From: Owenia fusiformis
Lineage: Eukaryota > Annelida > Polychaeta > Sabellida > Oweniidae
DNA: 64,000 nucleotides
Reading direction: 5' to 3'
NCBI GenBank assembly: GCA_903813345.2
Contig: CAIIXF020000009.1
Span: 31,003,259-31,067,258 of the forward strand
A program made the position numbers and the translations under genes. The notes under the pieces were generated by a model. That model did not search any database. It saw only the letters and a list, made by a program, of their open reading frames with translations, and was not told the DNA's origin. Below, piece by piece: positions 15,301 through 27,232 of the stretch (the first letter of the stretch is position 1; every line of letters begins with the position of its first letter).

Positions 15301-18300
15301 CATGGGGATGCATATATTACTGATATCTGTCTGTCAATTTCACATCATTTAGTGAGCACATTTTGATTGGTTTCTATTATATATTTTCTATATTCTGTTT
15401 GAATCAACATTATATAAAGGGAATTAATTTATATTTTATGATATCATTTCTCTCAATTGCTCACATGAATCACTTTTTGTGTGATTTCTCTCTATTTGTG
15501 TGATTTCTCTCTATTTGTGTGATTTCTCTCTATTTGTGTGATTTCTCTCTATCTGTGTGATTTCTCTCTATTTGTGTGATTTCTCTCTATTTGTGTGATT
15601 TCTCTCTATCTGTGTGATTTCTCACTATTTGTGTGATTTCTCTCTATTTGTGTGATTTCTCTCTATTTGTGTGATTTCTCACTATTTGTGTGATTTCTCT
15701 CAATATAACAACCATAGATAACTTTTGTGCAAGGCATTAATAAGTGATTTTACTTTCAATGAAGAACATCAGGAGATCTCATTATGACTTTATCAGCTTT
15801 TCCTGAGTTAAATGAAATTGAAATAAATCAAATTGGACCAATGGTTTAACGAGAATTAACTGAGTAATTTCATTTTCTATTTCAACTCATAGATCAAATC
15901 TAGCTATCATTGTAATGGTCTTAATAATTAAGAACTAGAAAACAGCAATGCTAAGGTGTAGCAAATTCCATAGAACAGACATTTTTTCTGCCCTTTTTCA
16001 ACTTGCTCTCTCTAGCCAAATTATCAAAAGAAAGTGCAACATGCTTCTTTTTCCTAAGTATCCACTTATAATAGAATCGTTGCATTATTTTTCGAGTTAT
16101 AGCAAAATGTATATAAACATATAACACCTATAAAAAATGGCTACCATTTTCAATGAACCCTTACAGCCAAAGTGTCATAAGTCAGAGGTTTTGCAAAGAA
16201 CTCGACCTGGTGGCCAACACTAACAGTGTTAGAGTTATTCCCTGACTCCATCCATCCATTCCCTATACCCCCAGAACTTTGTTTGATGGGATAATAACCA
16301 TGTATTTTATAACTGAAGCAAAGATAACAATGCTTCAAGCTGTAATTAGCCTAATTACTGTCTGAATGTCATGAAAGGGACAATGCGCCAGCATTTCATG
16401 TTCATAGTGGTGAAATCACTTATTTTCAATGTGTTTTAATTTACGAATAGATTCATTATCGAATTAATCCTACAGTGATCATCAAGGTATTTGATAACTG
16501 AAGCAATACACTGGTTTACAGTATGGCATCTTGGACCTGTTCAATTAATTCCAGTATTTTATTACAGGAGGATATATCTCTTGAGTGGCATGGTAATCCA
16601 TCAATTGTTTACACCGGTCCTTGACATGCTGATATGTTGGACAATATTTCAACATCTCTTTATTGTAAAGGTTTCCTTTGTCGCTAATCCATCATTCAGA
16701 ATTTTATATAGCTTGACAAGATTAGATTTTTAATTCAATATCTAAGATGGTATGATAGAGACTATATTGTATGCTTCAACAAATTCACTTTATAAGTAAT
16801 TGGTTAATTACCACATATAAAATTTGCATAGAGAATAAAACCTAGTAGAACACATTTGGAACTTCTAACAAGATTATTCGGGACGGCCCCCCACCCGCCC
16901 AACCGGCAAACTGATTACAATATAGCACCTTAGGGTGCGATAAAAAGTGTTCCACTTGGGAGATAAGGTTCATTTAACATTTAGTCAGTTCTTCTTGGGG
17001 TATTCCACAAATAAAGGTTCTACTTTACAGGTTTCACTGTATAAAATTTTATATATACTGTATATGCAGTAAAACCTATCTAATCTGAACACAACTGGGT
17101 CTGGGACTGGCATGATGCGTTGAATAAGTAGGTGTTCACATTTGTGGGTCGATATGTGAAGTTTAGGACTGAGAAAAAGTGTTCATCTTAAGAGGTGTTG
17201 TTTTGGATTAGGGAGGTGTTCAGATATATAGGTTCTACTGTACATCTATTGCATTTTCTTGTAAAAATTGTTAAAGTCAACTGGGTATCCTCGAAACTGT
17301 AAGACTATGTGACAAGGCAGTTAGTTTTATGTAAAACATCTCGATTGCTGACAGACTCGTTGAAGTTAATTTTATATCTTAAATGAGCAGACTCAGTGCT
17401 AAACCATTGTAGCATATATGTAGTAATATACAAGGCATTAACATGCAACATGTTACCACTTGCCATTTGTTACAGACACCAAACACCAACAACCGAATGC
17501 CAAACACCAACTGCCAACACAAAAAAGTTGGAGACTATAGCAATGTCACCACTTCTGGTGGTGAAATCGAAACTGACAGAACTTATGGTTGTTAATGTTT
17601 ATAATAGAAACCCCATACATTATTTTATGAAATTGCCAACTCGAAAGGTATGCAGGCTATAAACATGTAATAACCTTGTTCGGTTACCAGAATGTTGATA
17701 AATAACCTGATAATTCTCAAATAAACATTCAAAGCATCGCCATCCCAGTAAAAAAAATTACGTTAGTCAAAAATGATCATTTCAACTCTTGAATAAACAA
17801 AGCTGTGATTTAAAGCTAGACAAATGATGCAACGATATGATTACCATAAAACTAGGAAGATTACTAACATATTCCTCACATCTCTTAAAATCCTGATAGC
17901 TCACTGTATCTATAATGACATCACCATGGCAACTGAATTACAAACAAGAAGATCAATGAAAATGAAATTGCTAGCTTGAATGGTCAGACATGAAATTCCA
18001 ATAAATTACTTCTAAGTTGGATTAGTTGAACATATTGACTAGAAATAACAAATAGATGTATACCTTTGGAACTTGACTCTGTTAATCAGAGAATTATTGA
18101 AAGAAAAAATAATTAAATGAAGCATGAGTTTCCAGGTTATCAATATTGATTCAATGTTTTTATTAACCCAAGAGTCAAGATGCTCAGTCTATGGTAAAAT
18201 AACACAAGACACACAGTCATAAATAAAGTTCTCGAAGAGCAAAATGAGGAGCCTTATAAATTACCCAGAATTCCCAAAACCCCTGATTAAATGGCACCCA

Positions 18301-21300
18301 CTCACCCTGCTTACATGTTTTAGAGATGAATGTTCAGAATTTTTCAATTTTATGACATCGAAACATCCATGCAGGAAAATATTTTTATCCATTTTTGGGT
18401 CTATTCTATACTGACTTATTTTATGTTCTAACTGCAGAACTATATTCAGTATGCTTGGACATTGAATAGATGTCTTTAATTGAAAAAATTGTTTTTATTT
18501 AAAGAGGGCAGATACTATCGAGATCTTATGAAGGGTAGCATTGATTTAATAACATTTTACATTCCTAGATGTCATCACTATATAGACACAGAAGTACTCA
18601 GTAAAATGAATCAATATATTGAGTTTTTGTTCCATAGAATTCATACCAATGGGAATTGAAGTCAAAATAACAAGTTGCAGAAATAAATGATAATAAAACA
18701 TTCACCTCATTTGAACTTATAGTGAAAGGATCATTAATTGTTATTACATTTAATACTTATTTTCGATGAACAATATAACGAAAACTGCTTTGTACAGAAA
18801 GTAAGAATCGATGTTGGGGAAATAATCAATTGAAAACAAAAGCATTATGATATTGTATAAAATATCATATGACGCATTGACCTTGAGCTACACTGACCTT
18901 GAACTTTGAAGGGCCACACCTTCCAATAAACAATTTACCCCATGTACACTGAACATTTACCCTAAAATGGGAGAGTAAATGCTATAAACCAAATTTTTGA
19001 ATTTATATGAAATAACGATTCTTCCTAAGACTTTAAGGACAAGTCAAGTTAATACTTTTTTAATTTCAACTTAGATTACGTGTGATTTAACTCCTTATAA
19101 TACTTAAAGAAACTTAAAAAAACTTAAAGAAACTTAAAGAAACTTCATGTCAATGATTTAACAATCACACTGCTTCCTTAAGTGATGACTTTTTGTCAAG
19201 CTTTGATTGATATTTTCATCTAACAAGGCATTGACATGCAAAATGTCACAACCTGCCATTTATACAGACATTGAATGCTTAACTCCAAACATCAACCACT
19301 AACCACCGGCACAAATAAGTTGGAGACTATAACAATGTTACCACTTGTGGTGGTGGTGGCGGCATTAAAAAGCTCCAGGTTTTGTGTACATATATACATA
19401 TTATTTATGAATGAAAATATTTTCAGATTATTCAGAATAAGGATTTCAACTTTTGACCCTTTTATACATTTAACTTGATTTTGAAATATTTACTAGAAGA
19501 TCATCATAACATTAATTTAGAATATTGAATGAAATCCAAGATTCCTAAATGTGTATTAAGCAGTTTGTATAGTATTTTCTGATCTAAAGGACCCAATCAT
19601 AAGATTAGTGACTAAAGCCTATATGAGTAAAATTTGGATTAGATTAACTTCTTTTGAAAAAAGCATATGGTTTCCAAATGTACAAAATTACAATGGTTGG
19701 AGATCTATAAATGGCTAGTGCAATGAGTTCTGATAAATTGAACATATGTAATATGTATTGTCAAACCTAATTTCTTTTAAAAATCATGACAATTATCCTA
19801 TCAGCATTTGAAATTTAATCCTAATTGGATTTCCATTCAAAATTAAAATACTTTTTGGCACTTTCATTGAATAGGAAATTTCATGCTATTTTTAAAACAT
19901 TTATTTGATTTGATTTCATATTTCTAAGCAGTCCATTCACATTGTAAATCAGAATTATGATTCTTAATATTTAAAATCAGATATTAAAAATAGGTGTGTT
20001 TTAATGAATTATCATGTAAAGTAAAAACTTTAACCAGTTAGAGTACAAAAATAACCACTCTCATGTTTCTATGTAAATCTTCACTAAAGTTCGCTAAAGA
20101 AAACATGATATATACACCCTTGGTATACGCAGCTAACGAAAATTGACCGGTACAGGTCAAAAGCTGGACCGGTAAGGGTTAACGGTTTTATTTGAATTTA
20201 AAACAGCCATAACTTGCTCAATATTGACTTCCTCGTGTCTAATTTGAAATATATGATGCCTCCCGATGCTTTTAAGTACCCCAGTTTTTTACAGATTTTT
20301 AAACGGACCAAAACTCTCTAAATGCGCATTTATGCTCTTTTCTCTTGAGAACGACTGTCTCATTTTCATGATAACTTTTATTTAATACTTCTAACATTAG
20401 ATCTATTTTTCCCCATCAAGGTATGATGTAAATGACATGCTATTTACATCTTGTGAGTTTCAATGATGCGCGTTTGATTTTATAAAAAATGCCAAACTTT
20501 GTGACAAAGAATTTCATCAGCTATTGCCCCGAACCGGTCCGTCTTCTCGCTTCAAGCAGATTGCCCCGAACCGGTCCGTCTTCTCGCTGCAAGCAGGATG
20601 AAATTCTTTGTCACAAAGTTTTGCATTTTTTAAATAAACTGATTCAGAACTGAAGGATTAAAAGCATGCTACAAAATCTTTATCCTCTCATCCATCTATA
20701 AAAGCAAAATAAAATGAAACATTTATAGCATTTATTTGATATATTTTACCCTATTGTTGTAATATTAGAGAATGCATGACTCTATTGAGAGCAAAAATCA
20801 CTAAATTTTGCTCTTACCCATACAATCTCTCAAAAAAATATTGATCCAAAGCATTCAATCGATTTCAAATACAAACTTTAAAGTTTCATAATATGTTTGT
20901 TCAGCAAATACAATGTGTATAAACAGTCAAGAAAAGTTCTATAGGAAGTCCTTGATCGTATTTTGGCAGCACTTAAATACTAATAGGAGTCAAGGTAACT
21001 TTTCATAACTCAAAAAGTCCATGATTGTTCATATAGTGACAGAAAACATTTTTCAAATAGGTTGACTTGAATATGAATAAGAAATTAGTTTTTTTATATA
21101 TTGGGGGAACATCTTTACTTCTCGTTCATAAGAAAATGTATGAATAAAAGGTTTACCTCGTCTCAGTCATTATTAGACAGCTAATGTCAAATAAGCCAAG
21201 CGTTACCTTTCAAAAACTTATCAATATTCACATATGACTTAAACTTGTATACGGGACATTAGTCTGAAGGTATAGCTATTCTTGATTATTTATTATATTG

Positions 21301-23492
21301 ACTCAAACTGTCCAGGATTTTTATAATCGTTCTAAATACTGCTCTGGCAAAAATTTCTTAATATTTTACTGTCCTTCGAATGCATATAATTTTCTTGGAT
21401 TTGATCAACACAGCAAAGCAGTAGAGATCATTTAGTCACGATTACATCTATTGGCTTTCAAGAGAACCTTTAAGAGAAAACCTCTATTATACCTCATACA
21501 TTCTTTACCATTTACAGTAAATTCATTAAATTAGATTTAAAAAAATCTGCAATTTGTTATTCAAATTTTACAATGCAGTAAAAATCCTTTCTAAGGATTA
21601 ACTGACACATGAGGAATATCCTTTATATGGCCCTTTAACCCTTAAAGGCCCTATGTACCAAGATAAGAGATATAACATCAAGTTACAATACATCAGACTA
21701 AATATGGATATATTTCACATGTATAATGTTCCAGATATACTGTAATTCTTGATGTTAAGTTTTCAATTCCTAAATAGCCAGAAGAAAATATAGTCCCTAG
21801 ACTGAAGATTTTCCTCCTATCCCACAGCAGCATTTTTTAGATCACATCTGACTTCAATTAATATCTAACTGGTACAAAAATAACAATTCTTATGGTGATT
21901 ATCAGCATTACCATCATATCAGATTATCAGCATGTCTTATAATGAATCATGAGGAGTGAAGGGGTAGAGCTGGCATCAAACGTGATTTAGATGTTAGAAT
22001 GTCAGCCCTCCCAATCAAGGATAACACCAATATTGTTGAGTCTAGAAATATTCAAAAAATGGAGAGAACATTGAAGGAAATCCATCTGAATTTTAATGTC
22101 TAGGCTTGTAATTAGCAATGATCACAGTGGTATGATTTATATTTAACTTGCAATCAAACTATATGTTAAGTATCAGACTTTGGCAAACTAATATAAAGGC
22201 ATGGAAATAAAGCAAACCGCAATTTCCATTGTTATTCTTCACTTGTCACGTTTCCAGCCATTTAAAATATAGGCAAAATCACGAGGGGCATGAGACCTAA
22301 ATTGAAAGCCGGATGTTGATAAAAAAAAGAAAACTTGAATATAGGATGTAAAACTTTATTAAAATGGACCATAAATGCAGGCAAAATTCTAATCTACAAG
22401 GAAATAACTCAAGCACAAATAACTTATTATGCTCTGAGTTCCTCCTGGTTACATTGTGTCAATGGATGTCGCAGAGAGCATTTGATTGACAATCTACCAG
22501 TCTGACTTTAGATGCCAACTATACGCCTCACTCATTAGGATCTAATAATATGGTAAAGTGTCCTGAGTGAACGGCACTTCTCATATTGAGTGATCCAAAT
22601 CTCTGTTTCAACTGTCAAAAAATGAGTTCTACAGAATGCACATGCTATCTATTGCAAGACTTACGCCTGCCACAACCGTCACCATGTTAATCAGTGTTTT
22701 TTAAGTAGCGCAAGGATCCTGCCATGACCCTGGTAGTGTTATCATGTAAGCCTGGTATAACCGTGACAGGCTGGTATAACCGTGACAATGCTGTATTCTA
22801 ATGCAAGGCCTGTCATGACCCTGGAAGTGTTATCGTGGAAGCCTGGCGCGACCGTAGCCTTTATTGTGGTTTATAAGCGAATGTGAATATTAATGTATAG
22901 AAGTAATTTTGATTTTGACATGATTAAGGTAGTGAAACACCATGATCATAGTATTAAACTAATTAATTGTAATGAGGATCACTTAAAATTGTTAAGGATA
23001 TTCCTGGCATTAATGTCATACATATTTACTAGTCATTGCAATACATTATAACGGTCATAGTAGAACTAAGCCTAAATCTCTACATTACCACCCTCATACC
23101 TGGCCTTGCAATACTATATTACATTGTCACGGTCATACCAGGCTTTGCGATCCCATAATACATTGTCATGGTCATGCCAGGTTTTCAAATACACATTGTC
23201 ACGGTCAATTATAGCAATCATAAATTTCTACAGTGTCTTCAGCAGTGTCTCGGTTATACCAGGCTTTCACGATAACATTACCACGGTCATGGCAGGATCC
23301 TTGCGCTACTTAAAAAACACTGAATAACATGGTGGCGGTTACGCCAGGCGTTAGTCTTGCAACAGATAGGGTCTCACAGAATGTTCAATGGTTCATAAAT
23401 TTTTGAACAAATTCCTTTGGAAAAGAATAAATGAGTGGTGAAAATACTTACACTTCTAATGGTACAGGCTGTCTTGTATATCTTCCACTCAT
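366..23492 (-). CDS. FAM149B1-like: FAM149 family protein (FAM149B1-like), 5' part, three exons visible
   Basis: Coding exons on the minus strand are 23452-23492, 1872-2000 and 366-504; the rest lies left of the window. Exon 1 starts MSGRYTRQPVPLE and ends in phase 2 before GTAAGT. Exon 2 begins in the matching phase after a CAG acceptor and reads RGISREGTENHPLPEKPDD; exon 3 contains a TERSSTYSSYSFGED stretch and ends in phase 0. Joined, the start aligns with what I remember of human FAM149B1 (RYTR, VP, LE, a GI(S/T) step, then NHxPPEK and a TExSS motif that opens the DUF3719 region). FAM149B1 is linked to primary cilia in vertebrates; that role is family knowledge, not visible here. Intron 1 is 21.45 kb and repeat-rich. 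Splice sites and phases are read directly; the family call is from memory. Confidence 0.75.
505..1871. other. FAM149 intron 2
   Basis: AT-rich intronic sequence with clean GT-AG ends. A fragment of the dispersed GTGGTGACATAAAA repeat lies near 1785-1823. Nothing else was recognised. Confidence 0.6.
2787..3850. mobile_element. Non-autonomous mariner-like DNA transposon with long TIRs
   Basis: A 1064-bp element flanked by TA on both sides. The outer inverted repeats begin CCAGGTCGTTCAATA and stay similar for about 200 bp (2787-2990 against 3650-3850), including a shared TGTGACGTCA segment. The interior keeps only the C-terminal part of a mariner-type transposase (3171-3536). TA target duplication plus the transposase motif support the Tc1/mariner superfamily. 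Long TIRs with a truncated transposase point to a relic. Confidence 0.8.
3171..3536 (+). pseudogene. C-terminal fragment of a mariner-type transposase
   Basis: The frame reads APYSPD followed by VFNRLKEALRG, IRFGSVDDLKAGVQNAL and a terminal GSYFEHL. These match the last catalytic-acid region and C-terminus of mariner transposases (YSPDLAP, FxxLKxxLxGxRF, W.RCI...GDYFE). The first catalytic acids and the DNA-binding domain are not in this frame, so this is a remnant inside the TIR element. Confidence 0.75.
4629..4949. repeat. 18-bp minisatellite, about 17-18 copies
   Basis: The unit is close to gcttaattcaaactgcat, repeated head to tail with scattered substitutions. Because 18 is a multiple of three it makes an artificial plus-strand ORF of MLNSNC repeats; there is no sign that it is a protein. 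Confidence 0.9.
6789..6947. repeat. MITE-like repeat of the TACAGT-AAACCT family
   Basis: It starts TACAGTAAAACATGTCTAAG and ends in a TTACAGGT-type end. It contains several diverged GTTCCACTTRSAGAGG sub-repeats. Related copies lie at 16938-17041, 17068-17233 and 51528-52283. Confidence 0.5.
7771..7944. mobile_element. 174-bp MITE with ~48-bp TIRs
   Basis: The left end GTATTCGCAAATGCAACTAA and the reverse complement of the right end, GTATTCGCGAATGTAACTAA, stay closely similar through GCCTGTCGGYTACCGGATTAAC. A diverged copy sits at 38855-39015. The superfamily is not clear. Confidence 0.75.
8195..8538 (-). CDS. Possible alternative first coding exon of the FAM149-like gene
   Basis: An open frame of about 114 codons starts at ATG ATG (8538), has an in-frame TAG five codons upstream, and ends at a canonical donor (CACAG/GTAT) in phase 2. 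This is the phase needed to splice to the FAM149 exon at 2000, where it would read LHRRGIS. It cannot be an internal cassette after exon 1: the obvious acceptors upstream give stops. The protein is polar (Ser, Asn, Gln, Lys), low in hydrophobic residues, with no recognised domain. It could be an alternative N-terminus from an internal promoter, or a chance ORF. Confidence 0.4.
9880..10200. promoter_or_regulatory. Locally GC-richer block with promoter-like motifs
   Basis: Within an AT-rich intron this block has CCAAT motifs near 9888, 9971 and (minus strand) 10032, a GC box (gggggcggggc) near 10103, a TATAAA on the plus strand near 10176, and an imperfect hairpin with GCAGAGT/ACTCTGC arms near 10140-10170. 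It could drive the alternative exon at 8538 (minus strand) or be a repeat end. No plus-strand gene follows. Confidence 0.25.
13550..13693 (+). repeat. Dispersed repeat, CAAGGCATTAACATG family
   Basis: A full-length copy starts caaggcattaacatgcaaaa, passes through a GTCACCAC-type box and a run of CACCAA-like triplets, then AGTTGGAG, and ends GTGGTRACATAAAA. The inner boxes (GTCACCAC and GTGGTGAC) are inverted relative to each other. It looks like a small non-autonomous element. Confidence 0.7.
15477..15705. repeat. 19-bp minisatellite, about 12 copies
   Basis: The unit is tttgtgtgatttctctcta with few substitutions. It has no coding sense. Confidence 0.9.
16938..17041. repeat. MITE-like repeat of the TACAGT-AAACCT family
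   Basis: It contains GTTCCACTTGGGAG and ends TACAGGTTTCACTGTA, the inverse of the family start. It lies just left of a second relative at 17068. Confidence 0.5.
17068..17233. repeat. MITE-like repeat of the TACAGT-AAACCT family
   Basis: It starts gcagtaaaacctatctaatc and ends TATAGGTTCTACTGTA, so the ends are inverted. The interior carries GTGTTCA-type sub-repeats. Confidence 0.5.
17431..17572 (+). repeat. Dispersed repeat, CAAGGCATTAACATG family
   Basis: It has the same start, CACCAA-rich centre, AAAAAGTTGGAGACTAT box and GTGGTGA end as the copy at 13550. Confidence 0.7.
19224..19372 (+). repeat. Dispersed repeat, CAAGGCATTAACATG family
   Basis: A copy with a slightly changed start (caaggcattgacatgcaaaa) and an expanded GGT-rich end. 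Confidence 0.7.
20484..20631. repeat. Cruciform: 35-bp inverted arms around two 37-bp direct repeats
   Basis: The arms 20484-20518 and 20597-20631 are complementary with one mismatch; each contains the smaller palindrome CTTTGTGACAAAG. Between them are two near-identical direct copies of a GC-richer unit (ATTGCCCCGAACCGGTCCG and onward). The units stand out against the AT-rich surroundings. Confidence 0.8.
21965..22523. mobile_element. hAT-like MITE, TAGAGCTGGCATC family, copy 1
   Basis: It starts TAGAGCTGGCATCAAA and ends in a degraded inverse (GATGCCAACTATA). It is similar along its length to 51679-52248, which shows a near-perfect 8-bp target duplication. The flanks here show no clear duplication. 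Confidence 0.65.
22646..23368. mobile_element. Foldback element with internal sub-repeats
   Basis: The ends are inverted (left CTATCTATTGCAAGACTTAC; right in reverse CTATCTGTTGCAAGACTAAC), followed by shared CGCCTG and a long common stretch (GTGTTTTTTAAGTAGCGCAA). Both halves carry several copies of a GCCTGGYATGACCGTGACA-like motif, inverted between the halves. It ends about 84 bp from the FAM149 exon 1 donor. Confidence 0.75.
23452..23492 (-). CDS. FAM149B1-like: FAM149-like coding exon 1
   Basis: A 41-nt exon, 13 codons plus two bases, starting at the ATG at 23492 and ending at a strong GTAAGT donor. It is far too short to find by ORF length. The residues RYTR then VP match the conserved FAM149 N-terminus, and splicing to 2000 completes a Val codon and continues the alignment. 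Confidence 0.75.
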
Positions 23493-23760
23493 AATACAAA
23501 TGCTATGTTCTGTTAATTGTCCATATTCGAGTCATTTTCTCCGCAGAAATTTGAGCAAAATGTGAACGTGGTTGCTCGAAAAGCTTCCCTGGCGACGAAG
23601 AGAGGTGCAAATTTCAAACAGAGTTTACAGCCTTACCCCATCGCTTCTTCGGTTTACAGTTGGATTTAAATGTTCATAAATATATAATGTTTGAACACGG
23701 AAATGTGAGTCTAACCTCCAATATCTATTAATATGAAAATACAGCAATTCCTTCAACTTT
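23493..23760 (-). promoter_or_regulatory. Probable 5' UTR and promoter of the FAM149-like gene
   Basis: This is the sequence just upstream (rightward) of the exon 1 ATG. It is less AT-rich than its surroundings at 23560-23650. It holds a two-codon upstream ORF (ATG GGG TAA) near 23640 if transcription starts beyond it. No TATA box or start site can be fixed. Confidence 0.35.
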
Positions 23761-26074
23761 CAATTTTTGCAAACAAACAAAATGGCGAATTCTTCATATC
23801 CCACAATTCAAAGCACCTGTGAAAGGCCCCATGTAACAAACACAAACACCCACAATGTAAACAAACCGTGTCTTATTGATATTTTGTTTAGATTTTTATG
23901 CCTTTTTAATTCAACAGATCATGCTATGTTTTACCATTCAGACAATAAAATGAATTAATTGACACATAAATAAAATACAGACAAGGTAATATTGATAACT
24001 ATCCATTTGTGTGAGCATGGTGAGGGGAAGGGAGGGGGGGGGCAGATACATTTGTTATGCTGATGATGCTTTGATAATCATTAATCGAGTGATTATCTGT
24101 CAAATACTCAAATGTGTATATACTTCTTTCCATTTCAATGAATTTGGACATTTCTGTATCAAAAATCTTTTATATTTATCAGATATCTCATTTCATTTTT
24201 TGTTCATATGTTCCTTCTTATACTGCTATATGAGAGTTGAACTTGAAAATGTGACCATCATTAGGGAAATGTGACAGTTAATGATAATAGAGCGTGTAGC
24301 TGGCTCTCTCTACTCCAGTATACCCCAGATCTCATTTAAGTTTAATTCATAAATTGAAAATTCAATAAGTAATTTATTTCTTTTGAATTGTAAGAATCAA
24401 ATAATTTCATTAGGTATGTTGAACACAAAAGTTGAAGTGCTTTAATCTGGACATTGATTTCAAAAGTCAACATGTCATTGATTCTGATATCCCATGAATT
24501 CCATTCTATAGATCTCTATAGATTAACCAACTAGGTGGATTCTGTTGGTTCAATTGTTGTTCAGTTAAGTTCAGTTGGTGCTCCATTTTGGTTTCAACTA
24601 AGTCCTTTAAGTTGACCTTTGAGAGGAGGGAATTTAGTTTTGCGAAAGTGTCGCCACATCATAAACAGAGTTCTAAATACAATATACAGGGTGTTCAATA
24701 ATAATTGCTAATTTTGCTATACTTTTGTTCTTTTTGTTTTCAATTCATGATACTTTCACAACATAAAATTTCTTGACAGTCAATTTAGTTTTGACAAAAT
24801 TATGGTTACTATGGTAACCTTTGTCAAGTTTGTGAAATTTTCATAAAGGAAAACGCAAGAGAACAAAAGTTAAAGCAATACTTATTGAACGCATTGAACT
24901 GGTAGTTTTAAGCGAGACTAATAACAATTCCCCTTTGCTTCTAACAAGTTGAATGGCACATTTTTGGTGTTGGAAACTGTTTTTTCCCTTGAATATTCAA
25001 AGTGATTCTGGGTTTCACTGGCTTTTCCTGTTGTATAAATCCTATAATGGGAAAATATACCAATTGAAAGTATCTTCAAATGTTATTACAAATAAGCATG
25101 ATGAATTCCAAAAACAATCCTCAGTGTACTTTGGATATGAACTTTTGCCTTTTGGGTGTCTTTGAAATTCCAGAATAAATCCTTAATAAAACATGTCAAT
25201 GTTAACATTGCTTTATATATTAAATAATTTTATTACATTTTATATTTTCAATATACAAGCTTTAGTGGATAACTTGTACAGTTCATGTACATTACAATTT
25301 ACAGCACATACAGACATGCAATTAAACCTAGCAATAAAATACCGTTGTAGTCATGTGATTTCAAATGTTTTGTGTAAAATTAGAGTTCAACAGAAAAAGT
25401 TAAGCATGTAATATAGAGAGTGAACACAAAAATGTTTATACTTCCAAAATTCAAATTCTTTTTTGAGAAATGATGTGAAAAAACATGACCAAGGAAGCAT
25501 TTTATTTGTAGGTTGAGTTTTTTAACAAATTGTCCTGCACCATTGAAACATATACAATGCCAATCAAGTAACGAACCCAACCTCAAAAAAAGGTTCACAC
25601 AAAAAAATTATTTTTTCATGTTTCTTTTAATTTGTCACCAGGGATATGTTTTGACTCAAATTAACAATCCGGTTGTTCTTTCTGTTTTGCAAAGATGCAG
25701 AATTTTCACAAACATTTCTTGAATGTATTCGGTTAAACACTGACCAGTGACGCTGAAACTACCAGAAAATTTGATTTGACTATTATACAGGATATATCAA
25801 AAGATTGTATCTGAAACAAAAAATGTCAAATTTTGGTCTCAGATCCTGAACTGTATACCTCTAAAGTAAGAGATGGTCCAGGGGACGGTTGGCCTGGCCT
25901 GAATTGATACCAAAAGCTTTCTCATAAAGTTATTTTTCTTGATGTTGTTAAATCCACAGACATCATTATATAAAAAGAACAACTTATAAAAGTCTATAGT
26001 AAGGATTCATGGGGAAACACTCCATCAACTTGAAGTGATCTCATCAATCACTATTGCAAATAAAAAATAATAAA

Positions 26075-26212
26075 CAAAGCATCAACATACAAAATCTCAC
26101 CACCTGCCATTTATTACAGACACCATGTAACAGACACAAAACACCAACCTCTGCCACAAAAAAGTTGGAGACTATAACAATAGGTCACCACTTGTGGTGG
26201 TGACATAACAAC
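26075..26212 (+). repeat. Dispersed repeat, CAAGGCATTAACATG family
   Basis: A diverged start (caaagcatcaacatac), then TCACCACCTGCCATTTATTA, AAAAAAGTTGGAGACTATAA and the end GTGGTGGTGACATAAC. Confidence 0.7.
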
Positions 26213-26981
26213 AGATCATCCATAGTCATGTTAGAGCTTTTTCCATAAATATACATACTAATAATAGAATAGGATCCAGTACTATTTAATAGCAACAGAA
26301 TTTCATGAAAATCACTAACCTCGTTAAGCTTTGGCATGTGCAAAAATCAAACAACTTCCTTTACAAATAATTTATTTATTTACAAATAGTAATGGAGAGG
26401 AACATAGAATCCCTAGCATTCAACAAAATACAATATAATTATCATAACAACATATAGTCACTTCCATTTGAGATAATATGATGGTGATCATGGTTTATTG
26501 GCTTCAAAGAAATCTGACGAAATCTGACAATAAGCGTTTGAAAAATGAAAGTGAAATATGAATACCAATAAATAGTTTGCATTTTTATGGCAATAAAATT
26601 ATGACTTACTATTTGACACCAGAAAACCGTGATTCCATAGTTACTATAAGCAAGATTGGTTTCTCATATTTAGCACGGTATTGTACACTTTACCAAAACT
26701 AAACGTGCCATATCATAACATACAGTACTATACATGTCTTTACTATACTATTACATATAATATTGCACAATACTAATATTTGTACCATATTATACTCAAC
26801 AGTACAATATTAAATGACGCTATACAGGGTGGGACATAAGGCCCAACCCACAGGCCAGTTAGCATTATAACCTTAGCAGTTGGTTATTTCAGCTTATACA
26901 GGGAAGTAACATTACAACTCACCCATAATTTAATTTTGACCAATGGGTTTGAAATCCTCATGGCACACCAGTGTATGATGC

Positions 26982-27232
26982 CAAGGAGGATTGGCTCCCA
27001 CAATGCAATCTTGATATTTTCCAACAATGAATCCGATATTTGAGGATGTCGTGATTTTCACTTCAAATTTTGAATCGATAGTTTTTTTCTTCAAAACACA
27101 TGTAGCTCGAATCTTTTGGATTGCTGATTATGAATCTATAACCAGTTTAATGTCGTCAGACAAAATAACGACATTATGACATTTTCATTGCTGGAAATAT
27201 CAATTCGCATCCCTGGGAGCCAATCCTCTTTG
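26982..27232. mobile_element. 251-bp MITE, CAAGGAGGATTGGCTCCC family, 9-bp target duplication
   Basis: The ends CAAGGAGGATTGGCTCCC and its inverse with one change bound the element. The flanks carry an identical 9-bp repeat, GTATGATGC. The 59454-59641 element has the same ends and also a perfect 9-bp duplication. A 9-bp duplication is typical of Mutator-like elements; the family call is inference. Confidence 0.8.

Larger units (their letters stand above)
2001..23451. other. FAM149 intron 1 (21.45 kb), no other gene seen apart from the 8.2-8.5 kb candidate
   Basis: The stretch between exons 1 and 2 is AT-rich. I see a mariner-like element, several MITEs, two minisatellites, copies of dispersed repeats and a foldback element, listed separately. 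The parts between those entries (roughly 3.9-4.6, 5.0-6.8, 10.2-13.5, 17.6-19.2 and 19.4-20.5 kb) show only short non-conserved ORFs. Confidence 0.6.

Noticed and set aside
15477-15705. CRISPR-like regular repeats
   Set aside because: Units are contiguous with no spacers, in animal DNA; an ordinary minisatellite.
24686-24950. TACAGGGTGTTCAATAATAATT, a mariner-like end
   Set aside because: No inverted partner or transposase could be found nearby, so no element is drawn.
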